A stretch of 64,000 nucleotides of DNA, from assembly GCF_009861525.1 (NCBI RefSeq), contig NZ_WVHL01000003.1, positions 1,612,001-1,676,000 on the forward strand. The letters are read 5' to 3'. The notes under the pieces are model-generated. The model had not been told where the DNA came from, did not search any database, and saw only the letters and a list, made by a program, of their open reading frames with translations. Made by a program: the position numbers and the translations under genes. The DNA is from Pseudomonas sp. LD120. Its GTDB lineage: Bacteria > Pseudomonadota > Gammaproteobacteria > Pseudomonadales > Pseudomonadaceae. Of this stretch, positions 51,695 to 61,040 are shown one piece after another. Numbering within the stretch: the first letter of the stretch is position 1; each line of letters opens with the position of its first letter.

Positions 51695-53320
51695 ATGTCA
51701 TTGCGTAACCTGAATATCGCTCCTCGCGCTTTCCTCGGTTTTGCCTTCATCGCCTTGCTGGTCATCGGGCTCGGTGTGTTCGCGGTCAATCGCATGTCGA
51801 CCATCCGTGAGGCGTCGGTGAACATGGAAAGCAATCTACTGCCCAGCGTCAGCTTTCTTGGCAACCTCACCGAAAACGTATTGCGCATGCGGATTCTGTC
51901 GTTCCGGGTCCTGGTGAACCGTGACCCGGCCGCCTTGCAGGAAGCCCAACTACGCATCGGCGTGTTGGTGGACAAGGTCAAACAGGCCCAGGCCAGTTAC
52001 GCAGCGTTGCCGGCGGTGCCGGAGGAGGTCGCGCTGTACAAGACTTTCTCTGCGACCCTGGCGACGTACCTGCAAGCCCAGAATGAAATGCTTGAACTGT
52101 CGCGTCAGAACAAGCTCGATGAGCTGCGGGCACTGATTAATACCCGGATCAAAAATGGCACCGACCAGATGGGCCAGCAGTTGAATCAACTGGTGGCGAT
52201 CAATGCCGCCGGAGCCAAAAGTGCCTCCCATGCTGCCGGCGAACAATACAGTGGCGCGATTGTCGGGATTGTCAGCGTTGCGGTGATTGCCGCGTTGCTG
52301 ACGGTGGTGCTGGCCTTGCTGCTGACCCGCAGCATCGTCACCCCGCTGAACAAGGCCCTGAACGCCGCTGAGGTGATCGCCGGCGGCAACCTGCGTCAGG
52401 CCATTGAGATCGAAGGGACTGACGAGCCGGCGCGCCTGCTGCGGGCCTTGGCCGACATGCAGGCGAGCCTGCGCCGGACCATCGAGCAGATCGCCGGTTC
52501 GGCGACCCAGCTGGCCTCGGCCTCGGAAGAACTCAGCGCCGTCACCGAAGAAGCCTCTCGTGGGGTCCAGCAACAGAACGACGAAATTCAACAGGCGGCC
52601 ACGGCGGTCAATGAAATGACCGCAGCGGTGGAAGAGGTGGCGCGCAACGCAGTGTCCACATCCGAAGCTTCCCGGCAATCGACCCAGGTGGCCTGTGACG
52701 GTCGTGACCGCGTGGTACAGACCGTCGAGGCCATTCAGGTCATGACCCACGACGTGCAAGCCACCTCGGTGATGATCGAAGGCCTGGCGAGCCAGGGACG
52801 CGACATCGGCAAGGTGCTGGATGTGATTCGCGCCATCGCCGAGCAAACCAATCTGCTGGCGCTCAACGCCGCCATCGAAGCCGCCCGGGCGGGTGAGGCC
52901 GGGCGCGGCTTCGCAGTGGTGGCGGACGAGGTGCGGGCCCTGGCCCATCGCACCGCCCAATCGACCCAGGAAATCGAGAAGATGGTGGCGGGCATCCAGA
53001 ACGGCACCGGCGAGGCGGTGGAGTCGATGCAGCAAAGCAACCAGCGTACCCAGAGCACTCTGGAACTGGCCCGCTCCGCCGGTGTGGCCCTGGAGCAGAT
53101 TGCCGACTCGATCAATCAGATCAACGAACGCAATCTGGTGATCGCCAGCGCTTCGGAGGAGCAGGCCCAGGTTTCCCGCGAGGTTGACCGCAATCTGATG
53201 AACATTCGCGACCTGGCGCTGCAGTCGGCGGCCGGCTCCAACCAGACCAGCGCCGCCAGCCAAGAGCTGTCGCGTCTGGCGGTGGACCTGAATGCGATGG
53301 TGGCGCGTTTCGTGATTTGA
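51695..53320 (+). CDS. Methyl-accepting chemotaxis protein
   Basis: Encodes 541 aa. Membrane segment 1 (about 11-33), a four-helix-bundle periplasmic ligand domain (about 34-188), membrane segment 2 (about 189-212), HAMP (about 213-265) and a cytoplasmic signalling domain. The conserved hairpin tip is [21 protein letters not shown] (about 380-400). The ATG at 51695 is chosen because the membrane segment follows at once; an upstream in-frame ATG would add a soluble N-terminus. It is next to, and divergent from, hpaB, so an aromatic ligand is possible but unproven. Confidence 0.9.
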   Translation: MSLRNLNIAPRAFLGFAFIALLVIGLGVFAVNRMSTIREASVNMESNLLPSVSFLGNLTENVLRMRILSFRVLVNRDPAALQEAQLRIGVLVDKVKQAQASYAALPAVPEEVALYKTFSATLATYLQAQNEMLELSRQNKLDELRALINTRIKNGTDQMGQQLNQLVAINAAGAKSASHAAGEQYSGAIVGIVSVAVIAALLTVVLALLLTRSIVTPLNKALNAAEVIAGGNLRQAIEIEGTDEPARLLRALADMQASLRRTIEQIAGSATQLASASEELSAVTEEASRGVQQQNDEIQQAATAVNEMTAAVEEVARNAVSTSEASRQSTQVACDGRDRVVQTVEAIQVMTHDVQATSVMIEGLASQGRDIGKVLDVIRAIAEQTNLLALNAAIEAARAGEAGRGFAVVADEVRALAHRTAQSTQEIEKMVAGIQNGTGEAVESMQQSNQRTQSTLELARSAGVALEQIADSINQINERNLVIASASEEQAQVSREVDRNLMNIRDLALQSAAGSNQTSAASQELSRLAVDLNAMVARFVI

Positions 53321-53403
53321 CCCAGGCCAGGCTCGTCGTTTGCTCGACGAGGGGCGTGGCAGCGCCTAGGGTTTGAGCTGAAGTGTCTTTCAAGGAGCAA
53401 GTG

Positions 53404-54576
53404 ATGCGTTATTCCGCGCTGACTCAACGGATTGCCGGCGAAGGTAGCGCCGCCTGGGATATTCACTACCGCGCGCTGGCGCTGCGCGAACAGGGCGTCG
53501 ACGTGTTGCTGCTGACCGTCGGCGATCCGGATTTCGACACCCCAAGGCCGGTGGTCCAGGCCGCCATCGACAGTCTGCTGGCCGGCGATACGCATTATTC
53601 GGACGTGCGCGGCAACCTTGCCCTGCGGCGTTGCATCGCCCGGCGTCATCGAAAGCGTAGCGGCCAGGAAGTGGACGCCGAGCACGTGGTGGTGCTGCCT
53701 GGCGCGCAGTGCGCGGTGTTTGCGGTGGCCCAGTGTCTGCTCAACCCTGGGGACGAGGTGCTGGTGGCCGAGCCGATGTACGTTACCTACGAAGGTGTGT
53801 TCGGTGCGTGTGGCGCCCAGGTGGTGCCGATTCCGGTGCGCCCGGAGTGCGGTTTTCGCGTCACGCCCGAGGATGTGGCGTCACGCATTGGCGGCAAGAC
53901 CCGGGCTCTGTTGATCAACAGCCCCAACAACCCCTCCGGCGCCAGCCTGTCTCACGAGGCCTGGGAGGCACTGGCCGGGCTGTGCATCAAACATGACCTG
54001 TGGTTGATCTCCGACGAGGTGTATTGCGACCTGCTGTACGAGGGCCAGCACCTGAGCCCCGCGAGCCTGCCAGGCATGGCCGGACGTACCGCAACCATCA
54101 ACAGCCTGTCCAAATCCCACGCCATGAGCGGGTGGCGGGTGGGGTGGGTGATAGCACCGCGGGCGTTGGCCGGGCACTTGAGCAATCTGTCGCTGTGCAT
54201 GCTCTATGGCCTGCCGGACTTCGTTCAGAACGCCGCGGTGGTGGCTCTGGACAGTGACTTGCCGGAGCTGGCGCAGATGCGCGAGGAGTACCGCCAGCGT
54301 CGGAATCTGGTGTGCTCGATGCTGGCCGACTGCCCCGCACTGACCCCGATCTGCCCCGATGGCGGCATGTTCGTGATGGTCGACGTGCGGCGTACCGGCC
54401 TGGACGCCCAGGCATTCGCCGACCGTCTGTTGGCGCGTTACGCGGTTTCCGTGCTTGCCGGTGACGCCTTTGGCCCCAGCGCCGCGGGGCATATCCGCAT
54501 CGGGCTGGTGCTGAACCGCGAGCATCTGGCCGAGGCTTGTCGGCGCATCGCGCGGTGCACCGATGAACTGCTCTAG
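53404..54576 (+). CDS. aruH: Arginine:pyruvate transaminase (AruH-like)
   Basis: Encodes 390 aa, a fold-type I PLP aminotransferase. It transfers the amino group of L-arginine to pyruvate in the arginine transaminase pathway. The PLP lysine is Lys237 (NSLSKSHAMSGWRVGW). From memory the sequence is very close to P. aeruginosa AruH throughout (MRYSALTQRIAGEGSAAWDIHYRAL, DPDFDTPRPVVQAAIDSLLAG). The partner AruI is not in this window. AAGGAG lies 6 nt before ATG 53404. Confidence 0.85.
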   Translation: MRYSALTQRIAGEGSAAWDIHYRALALREQGVDVLLLTVGDPDFDTPRPVVQAAIDSLLAGDTHYSDVRGNLALRRCIARRHRKRSGQEVDAEHVVVLPGAQCAVFAVAQCLLNPGDEVLVAEPMYVTYEGVFGACGAQVVPIPVRPECGFRVTPEDVASRIGGKTRALLINSPNNPSGASLSHEAWEALAGLCIKHDLWLISDEVYCDLLYEGQHLSPASLPGMAGRTATINSLSKSHAMSGWRVGWVIAPRALAGHLSNLSLCMLYGLPDFVQNAAVVALDSDLPELAQMREEYRQRRNLVCSMLADCPALTPICPDGGMFVMVDVRRTGLDAQAFADRLLARYAVSVLAGDAFGPSAAGHIRIGLVLNREHLAEACRRIARCTDELL

Positions 54577-54593
54577 CGGTTGTCGCCGGTCAA

Positions 54594-55565
54594 TCACGGC
54601 GTTGCTTGAGCGCCCGGGGTTCGTATGCTGAGTTCAGGGGCGCGCAGGCACTGGCGCAGGTGGTGCAACAAGGCGTCATAAAGGGCATCGACTTCCGCCG
54701 CCAGGCCTCTGGCCCGCAGGCAACCGTGTACCAATCCCTGCCCGGGATACAGCTCACTGGAGACACCGGCGGCTAGCAGCCGTTGGTGATAACACGCGCC
54801 GTCATCGCGCAGCGGGTCGAACGCCGCCAGGGCGATAAAGGCCGGCGGCAGGTTGCTGAAGTCCTGCGCCAACAACGGTCGCGCATAGGGTGAGTGCGGT
54901 TCGGGGCCGGGCAGGTACAGGGACTGGAAGCCCTCCAGGTCGCTGCTGCTGAGCAGGGGCGCATCGGCGCACTGACGGCGCGATGGCAGGTCGGCGTCGC
55001 CGCCCAGTCCGGGGTACACCAGCACTTGGGCGCCAGGCAGGGGTTCGGCGGCATCGCGCAAGGCCAGGCACAGGGCGGCGGCCAGGTTGCCACCGGCGCT
55101 GTCGCCCATCACAGCCCGGCGCTGGCGGTCCAGGGGGATCGGCGCCAGGCCTTGCTCCAGGGCGCGCCAGACCGCCAGGCTGTCATCGAACGCCGCTGGA
55201 AACGGGTGTTCCGGCGCCAGCCGATAGTCCACCGCGATCACCAGCACCTGAAGTTCGCTGGCCAGATGCGCGGTGATGAAAGCGTGGGAGTGCAGACCGC
55301 CCACGACCCAGCCCCCTCCGTGCAGGTACAGCAACCAGGGCCAGCCGTCCGCAGGGGGTGGGCGGTCCGGGTGGTAGAGGCGCAGCGGCACCCCGGCCAG
55401 TGGCACGTCCTGCACCACCAGGCCGCGAGGACAGGGCGGCGTGAAGGCTTGGCACATGCGCTCATAGCTGTCGCGCAAGCCCTGGATGCTGTCATCGGCG
55501 CCGGTGTAACTCAGGGTCTGGCGGACAAAGGCCGCCAGTTCTGCGGAGAGCGGATAATCGGTCAT
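54594..55565 (-). CDS. Alpha/beta hydrolase, HSL-type esterase
   Basis: Encodes 323 aa of the hormone-sensitive-lipase-like esterase family. The oxyanion-hole motif is LHGGGWVVGG and the nucleophile is in GDSAGGN. The catalytic Asp and His are expected in AAFDPLRDDG and GLVHGCLRA. It hydrolyses carboxylic esters; no signal peptide is seen. It lies 14 bp downstream of the binding-protein gene on the same strand, so the two may be co-transcribed, and is convergent with aruH. Substrate unknown. Confidence 0.85.
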   Translation of the reverse strand: MTDYPLSAELAAFVRQTLSYTGADDSIQGLRDSYERMCQAFTPPCPRGLVVQDVPLAGVPLRLYHPDRPPPADGWPWLLYLHGGGWVVGGLHSHAFITAHLASELQVLVIAVDYRLAPEHPFPAAFDDSLAVWRALEQGLAPIPLDRQRRAVMGDSAGGNLAAALCLALRDAAEPLPGAQVLVYPGLGGDADLPSRRQCADAPLLSSSDLEGFQSLYLPGPEPHSPYARPLLAQDFSNLPPAFIALAAFDPLRDDGACYHQRLLAAGVSSELYPGQGLVHGCLRARGLAAEVDALYDALLHHLRQCLRAPELSIRTPGAQATP

Positions 55566-55579
55566 CGACAGGCCGTCCC

Positions 55580-56521
55580 TTACAACCGCGCTTTGACGGC
55601 CGCCAGGCCGTCCTCGCCATCGACGCTACGCACCCCGGCCAGCCAACGCTGCAGGTCCTCGGGGTGCTCGCGCAGCCACTGGCGCGCCACGTCCTGCGGC
55701 GATTTGCGCGCCATGATCGGCACCATCAGCTGGCTTTCCTGGGCGGCGTTGAACGTCAGGTTCTGCAGCAGACGATTGACGTTGGGGCAGCGCTCGGCGT
55801 AATCCGGTGCGGTGACCGTAGACACCGTGGCCGCGCCCTCGTTGGGTCCATACACGTCTTCACTGCCGGTCAGGTAGGTGATGCGCAGGTTGATGTTCAT
55901 GGGGTGCGGGGTCCAGCCGACGAACACCACAAACTCCTTGCGGTTGATCGCCCGTTGCACCGCCGCCAGCATCCCGGCCTCGCCGGACTCGATCAGCTTG
56001 AAGCCCTTGAGGCCGAAATGGTTGGTATCGATCATGGTCTTGATGGTGGTGTTGGCTCCACTGCCGGGTTCGATGCCGTAGATCTTGCCGCCCAGTTGCT
56101 GCTTGAAACGGGCGATGTCGGCAAAGGTCTTAAGGCCCGCTTGCGCAACGTAATCCGGCACCGCCAGGGTGGCCTGGGCGTCGGCGAGGCTGGGTTGGGC
56201 CAACACCTTGACCTGCCCGGCCTCAAGGAAGGGCGCAATGTTCTGGTCCATGGCCGGTTTCCAGTAGCCAAGGAAGACATCCAGGCGTTTATCGCGGATG
56301 CCGGCGAAGAGAATCTGCTGCACGGCGCTGGTCTGCTTGCTCTTGTAGCCCAGGTCCGTGAGCAGCACATCGGCCACGGCGCTGGTGGCAATCACGTCGG
56401 TCCAATTGACCACGCCCATGCGCACAGTCTTGCAGGAAGCGGGCTCGGCGGCCCAGGTGGGGGCGCTCAGCAGTACGCTGGCGCAGAGGATCGAGCAACA
56501 ACGTTTGAACGGTGCTTTCAT
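55580..56521 (-). CDS. Choline-type ABC transporter substrate-binding protein
   Basis: Encodes 313 aa with a signal peptide (MKAPFKRCCSILCASVLLSAPTWA). It belongs to the OpuAC/ProX-like quaternary-amine binding family and, from memory, resembles Pseudomonas CbcX (VRMGVVNWTDVIATSAVADVLL, IYGIEPGSGANTTIKTMI, VVFVGWTPHPMNINLRITYLTGSEDVYGPNEG). Such orphan binding proteins feed the shared CbcWV permease/ATPase. No permease or ATPase gene is here. Ligand (choline, betaine or carnitine) unproven. Confidence 0.85.
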   Translation of the reverse strand: MKAPFKRCCSILCASVLLSAPTWAAEPASCKTVRMGVVNWTDVIATSAVADVLLTDLGYKSKQTSAVQQILFAGIRDKRLDVFLGYWKPAMDQNIAPFLEAGQVKVLAQPSLADAQATLAVPDYVAQAGLKTFADIARFKQQLGGKIYGIEPGSGANTTIKTMIDTNHFGLKGFKLIESGEAGMLAAVQRAINRKEFVVFVGWTPHPMNINLRITYLTGSEDVYGPNEGAATVSTVTAPDYAERCPNVNRLLQNLTFNAAQESQLMVPIMARKSPQDVARQWLREHPEDLQRWLAGVRSVDGEDGLAAVKARL

Positions 56522-56679
56522 CGGGGGCTCATCCGGCAGGTGATTTTTATGGCATCGGCGTCTTACTGCGCCATGACCGCCACCTTACGTGGCAGCGGCG
56601 CGCCAGGAAACGCCCTGGGGCGACCGGCTTTTGCCCTGTGACGACTCGCTGGAAGTGAGAGTGGGGCGTAGCGGCTAGC

Positions 56680-56728
56680 GCTCGCAGACCTCAGGGGATC
56701 TGCGGGAGGTCAGGCAGCTTCTGCGAGC
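56680..56728. repeat. Nested inverted repeat
   Basis: GCTCGCAG (56680-56687) with CTGCGAGC (56721-56728), and inside GACCTC (56687-56692) with GAGGTC (56706-56711). It lies between the GST gene and the binding-protein gene; no T-run. Confidence 0.55.
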
Positions 56729-56760
56729 CTGGTCGCCGCTTCGCCAAGGCTCAGTAGCGG

Positions 56761-57399
56761 CTACAGGTCAATGTTGCTTGGGGGTTTGGCCATGACCGCG
56801 GTGAATAGCTGCGATTCCAGCAAGCCTTGCAACCAAGCGTGCAGCGCCGGATAGGGCGCCTGCGCAAACCACTGCCGATCCACATGGGCAAATTGGCGGA
56901 CAAAGGGCAGCAGCGCCATGTCCGCCAGGCTCGCTCGTTCGGCCAGTAGATAGCGCTGTTCTTGTAGTCGAGACTCCAACTGCGCGAGGAATACTGCCCC
57001 CTGAGCCCGGTAATGTTCCATGGGCGCCTCGGGGTAGCGCTCGGCGTACTTGTAGCGATTGAGGTGCACCTTGAACACCTGATCATTCTCGGCAATCAGC
57101 GCCGTCATCTGCGCCGGGGCCGCTGGGTCCGCCGTCAGCCGCCAGTCCTCGGGGTCCTGCTGTTCCAGGGCCCAGTGCATGATCTCCAGGCTCTCATCGA
57201 TTACCCGCCCGTCCACCGCCAGCACCGGCACCGTGCCCTTGGCCGACAGCGCGAGCATCTCGGGTGGTTTGGCCTTGAGGCTGACCTCGATGATCTGCAC
57301 CGGCACCTGGGCGTAGCGCAGGGCCAGTCGCGCGCGCATGGCGTAAGGGCAGCGGCGGAAGGAGTAGAGGGTCGCCTCAGGCATCGGCCGAGTGATCAT
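56761..57399 (-). CDS. Glutathione S-transferase family protein
   Basis: Encodes 212 aa: an N-terminal thioredoxin-fold domain (TLYSFRRCPYAMRARLALRYAQVPVQIIEVSL) with a CPYA motif, then an all-helical C-terminal domain. ESLEIMHWALEQQDPEDW is the typical linker. The CPYA motif suggests a thiol-disulfide or Beta/Omega-like activity rather than classic conjugation. Its start overlaps the sbcC stop by 4 bp, so it is the last gene of the sbcD-sbcC transcript. Role unknown. Confidence 0.85.
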   Translation of the reverse strand: MITRPMPEATLYSFRRCPYAMRARLALRYAQVPVQIIEVSLKAKPPEMLALSAKGTVPVLAVDGRVIDESLEIMHWALEQQDPEDWRLTADPAAPAQMTALIAENDQVFKVHLNRYKYAERYPEAPMEHYRAQGAVFLAQLESRLQEQRYLLAERASLADMALLPFVRQFAHVDRQWFAQAPYPALHAWLQGLLESQLFTAVMAKPPSNIDL

Positions 57400-60300
57400 T
57401 TCACCTCCAGGGTGCTCAGGCCGTTGCCCTGGCGGCTGACCTGGATCTGCACCGGGATCCGTTCGTGCATGTCCTGGACGTGGGAAATCACCGCGACTTT
57501 GCGTCCCTGGGCTTGCAGACCGTCAAGGGCGTCCATGGCCAGTTGCAGCGACTCGGGGTCGAGGCTGCCGAAGCCTTCGTCGATAAACAGCGACTCGATC
57601 TTCAGGGTGCTGGAGGCCATCGAGGCCAGCCCCAGAGCCAGGGCCAGGGACACCAGGAAAGTCTCGCCGCCGGACAGCGAGTGCACCGAACGCAGTTCGT
57701 CGCCCATCTCGGTGTCCAGCACCAGCAGGCCGAGCATGCTGCCGCCGCGCTTGAGGCGGTAGCGCCGCACCAGTTGGCGCAACTGGGCGTTGGCGTGATG
57801 CACCAGCAGGTCAAGGTTGTAGGCCTGGGCAATCTTGCGGAATTTGTCGCCTTCGGCCGAGCCGATCAGGGCACTCAGGCGCGCCCAGCGCTGCCACTGC
57901 TGGTAGGCGTCGTTGATGCGTTGGCCCAGCGCTTGATTGGCCTCCTGGCGGCGCTGGTCCTCGCTTTGTCGGGCGCGCAGTTCCGCTACGTGCTGTTCGC
58001 TGGCGAGGGCTTGTTGCTGCAGCTGTTCAAGGGCCTGGAGCAGTTGCCCGGCCTCCAGGTTGCCGTTGTGCTGGGCCTGGTGCTGTTGCAGGCGTTGCTG
58101 GCGCTCCTGGAGCAGGACCTTGGCTTGCTCGATGGCCTTGTCGTTGGCCTGCAGGCGCTGGCGCAGTTGCTGGATCTGGTCCTCATCCAATTCCAGCAAC
58201 TGTTGCAGGCCGGCATCATCCAGTTCCGGGTGCTGGGCGCGCCATTGCTCGATGCTGCCGGCCAGTTGCTGCTGTTCGCTGTCTAGGGCTTGCAGACGCT
58301 CTTGCCGGGCCTTGAGTTCGGCGCTCAGTTGGATCAGTTGCTGCTGCAGCTCGTGCTGCTCGTGCTGGGCCTTGGCCTGGGCGCTGCGAGCCTGTTCCAC
58401 GGCTTGATCGAGCTGTTGCTGCCAGAGCTCGGCGCTAGGGTGCGCCCCCAGCAGGGCGGCCAGCCGGTCCTGGCAGGCCTGCTGCTGTTGGCTCAGGGTG
58501 TCGAGCTGCTGCTGAGCGTCGCTCAGTTGCTGCTGGCGGGTCAGCTGGCGGTCCTGCTCCTTGTCCAGCAGCAGTTGGCGCTGCTGTTGTTCTGCGGTTT
58601 CGTCCTGCTGCTCGCGCAGTTGTTCGATGCGTTGCAGGACCTGCTGGTCCAGTTGCATGAAGGTGCTGGCCGGATCACCGCGCAGGCCTTCTTGCACCTC
58701 GGCCGGCAGCAGGTGGTTGAAGCTGGCCAGTTCTTCCTCCAGACGCTGCTGGTCGGCGGCCAATTGCTCCTGCTGCTTGTGCAGATGCTGGGCCGCCTGC
58801 TGGCTGGCGTCTTGTGCGTGCTGCAACTGCTGCTGGAGCCGCGTGGCGTCCTTTTGCAGGGTCAGCAAGGCATCCAGGCGGCTCTCATCCTGGGTGATGC
58901 TCTGTTGCAACTGCTCCAGTTGCTGGCGTAGCCAGGCATCGCGTCGAGCCGGGTCCTGGTCCAGCAGGCTGGCACTCTGCGGGTGGGCTTGCAGGCTGGG
59001 GGCCAGCGCCTGTTGCTGGCTGGCCAGCTGTTCCTGTTGCTGGAGGAATTCCTTCTGCTGGGCGATCAGGCCCTGGACCTGGGCCCGCAGTTCGTTGAGC
59101 TGTTCCTTGAGCCTGTCCACCGCCTGACGGGCGTTGGCTTCTTCGCTTTCGTCATGGCGCCCCAGGCTTTGCAGCAGGGCTTCGGGCTGGTGATAGGGGT
59201 GCTCGACGCTGCCGCACACCGGGCAGGGCTGGTCGTCCTGCAACTGCTCGCGCAGTTCCTCGACACTGGCACTGCGGGCCAGGCGCTGGCGCTCCAGCAA
59301 GGCCTGGGTGACGCTCAGGGTCTGCTCGGCGACGCTCAGTTCGGCCTTGGCTTGCAGGCCGGCCTGGTTCAGCGCTTCACGCTGGGCGGCCACGGCTTGT
59401 TGCTTGTCTTGCAGGGCCTGGCCGCGCAGGTCCAGTTCCTGTTGCTGGGCCCAGAGCCGTGCCAGCTCTTCGGTGGCCCGTTGTTGCTTGCGGTTGTCCT
59501 TGAGCAGGCCGTCCAGCAATTGGATCTGCTCGGCCACGGCCTGGGGTTCGGCACCGGCTTCGCTGTAGAGCAATTCAAGGTGGGTACGTTGTTCGGCCAG
59601 TTGCTGAGCCGCGCTGCCGGCCCGCTGTTCCAGGGCCGGCAGTTCGGCCTGGCCCTGGTTCAGGCGGTTGCCGATCAGCATCAGTTGCTGCAAGCGTTCG
59701 CGGTAGAGCGTCCAGGCTTCGCTCAAGGGGGCGAGGGCGGCGCTGTGCGCCAACTGCCCGGCAATCCGCTCCAGGCGCTCACCCACCAGACGCTGCTTCT
59801 CCAGCAGTTCGGCAATGCTTTGCTGGCCTTGGGCACTGACGCTTTGCGCGCGGTCACGGGTTTCGCCGGCGTCGCTCAGGCTCTGGCCAAGACGGCTCAG
59901 GTTGCCCTGTTCGGCAAAGGCTTCGCGCAGCAGCGGGACGCTGTCGCCGTGCTGGCTCTGGGCCTGGGTCAGGGCGCTGTCGGCGTCGAGCACGTGCTGT
60001 TGCAGCTGTTGGTGACGTTGTTGCAGCTCAACCTGTTGCGCGGCCTGCTGCTCGATCTGTTGGCCCAGGGGCTCCAGCGCTTGGCGCAGCTCGATCTGGC
60101 GCAGGAATTGGTGACGCTGCGGCGCCAGTTGCTCCAGCCGTTGCAGGCGCAGGCGCTCTGGGGCCAGGGTCTGAGCCTCCTGCTCGGCCTGTTGCAACTG
60201 CTCGGTGGCGTTCTGCTGCGCCTCCTGCCATTGGCGCAATTCCTTGAGCCAGCTGTGCTGGGCCTCCAGTTGCTTGAGCTGGGCCTGCTGGGTCTTGAGC

Positions 60301-61040
60301 TGTTGCTGGGCGTCGTTGAACTGCTGGTCCAGTTCGGCCCGGGCCTCGGGGGCCAGCGGGGTGATGCCACTGGCCTGGGCCTGGAGCACTTTGTGGGCTT
60401 CGTCGGCGTCTTTGCTCTTGCTGTAGGCGCGCCGCCCCAGCTGGCTGTAGATCGCAGTGTTGGTGAGCTTTTCCAGCAGCTCGCTGCGCTCTTTGTCGTC
60501 GGCCTTGAGAAAGGCGCTGAACTCGCTCTGGGCCAGCATCACCGCGCGGGTGAACTGCTCGAAATTCAGCCCCAGCCGGGCTTCGATCAGCTGTTTGTAT
60601 TCACTTTTGCTCTGGTTGCTCAGCAGTTGCTCGCTGTCCAGGTCGGTGAGGTTCTGGCGGCTGGCCTGCAGCTTGCCGTTGGCCTTGTCCCGGGCGCGAT
60701 TGGCTTCCCAGCGGGCGCGGTAGCGACGGCCGTCGATGCCGACGAAGTCCACCTCGGCAAAACCACTGCCCGTGCCCCGGCGCAGCAGGGTGCGCGGGTC
60801 GCCGGTGGAAATCTCGCTGTCGACATCCGGAACCTTGTTTTCCTTGGCAATGTTGTTCAGCCGTGGCACGGCGCCGAACAGCGCCAGGCACAGGGCGTCG
60901 AGCAGGGTGCTTTTGCCGGCGCCGGTGGGCCCGGTGATGGCGAACAGCCCGGCGCTGGCCAGGGGCTCGGCGGTAAAGTCGATCTCGAACGGGCCGGCCA
61001 GGGAGGCCAGGTTCTTCAGGCGGATGGCCAGGATCTTCAT
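57396..61040 (-). CDS. sbcC: SbcC nuclease ATPase subunit
   Basis: Encodes 1214 aa of the Rad50-type family. The Walker A is GPTGAGKST (37-45). A long Gln/Leu-rich coiled coil follows on each side of the zinc hook CPVCGS (about residue 604). Near the C-terminus are the ABC signature LSGGETFLVSLALALGLA and the Walker B FIDEGFGSLD. With SbcD it cleaves hairpins and processes blocked DNA ends. It overlaps sbcD (4 bp, ATGA) and the GST gene (4 bp). Confidence 0.96.
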   Translation of the reverse strand: MKILAIRLKNLASLAGPFEIDFTAEPLASAGLFAITGPTGAGKSTLLDALCLALFGAVPRLNNIAKENKVPDVDSEISTGDPRTLLRRGTGSGFAEVDFVGIDGRRYRARWEANRARDKANGKLQASRQNLTDLDSEQLLSNQSKSEYKQLIEARLGLNFEQFTRAVMLAQSEFSAFLKADDKERSELLEKLTNTAIYSQLGRRAYSKSKDADEAHKVLQAQASGITPLAPEARAELDQQFNDAQQQLKTQQAQLKQLEAQHSWLKELRQWQEAQQNATEQLQQAEQEAQTLAPERLRLQRLEQLAPQRHQFLRQIELRQALEPLGQQIEQQAAQQVELQQRHQQLQQHVLDADSALTQAQSQHGDSVPLLREAFAEQGNLSRLGQSLSDAGETRDRAQSVSAQGQQSIAELLEKQRLVGERLERIAGQLAHSAALAPLSEAWTLYRERLQQLMLIGNRLNQGQAELPALEQRAGSAAQQLAEQRTHLELLYSEAGAEPQAVAEQIQLLDGLLKDNRKQQRATEELARLWAQQQELDLRGQALQDKQQAVAAQREALNQAGLQAKAELSVAEQTLSVTQALLERQRLARSASVEELREQLQDDQPCPVCGSVEHPYHQPEALLQSLGRHDESEEANARQAVDRLKEQLNELRAQVQGLIAQQKEFLQQQEQLASQQQALAPSLQAHPQSASLLDQDPARRDAWLRQQLEQLQQSITQDESRLDALLTLQKDATRLQQQLQHAQDASQQAAQHLHKQQEQLAADQQRLEEELASFNHLLPAEVQEGLRGDPASTFMQLDQQVLQRIEQLREQQDETAEQQQRQLLLDKEQDRQLTRQQQLSDAQQQLDTLSQQQQACQDRLAALLGAHPSAELWQQQLDQAVEQARSAQAKAQHEQHELQQQLIQLSAELKARQERLQALDSEQQQLAGSIEQWRAQHPELDDAGLQQLLELDEDQIQQLRQRLQANDKAIEQAKVLLQERQQRLQQHQAQHNGNLEAGQLLQALEQLQQQALASEQHVAELRARQSEDQRRQEANQALGQRINDAYQQWQRWARLSALIGSAEGDKFRKIAQAYNLDLLVHHANAQLRQLVRRYRLKRGGSMLGLLVLDTEMGDELRSVHSLSGGETFLVSLALALGLASMASSTLKIESLFIDEGFGSLDPESLQLAMDALDGLQAQGRKVAVISHVQDMHERIPVQIQVSRQGNGLSTLEVK

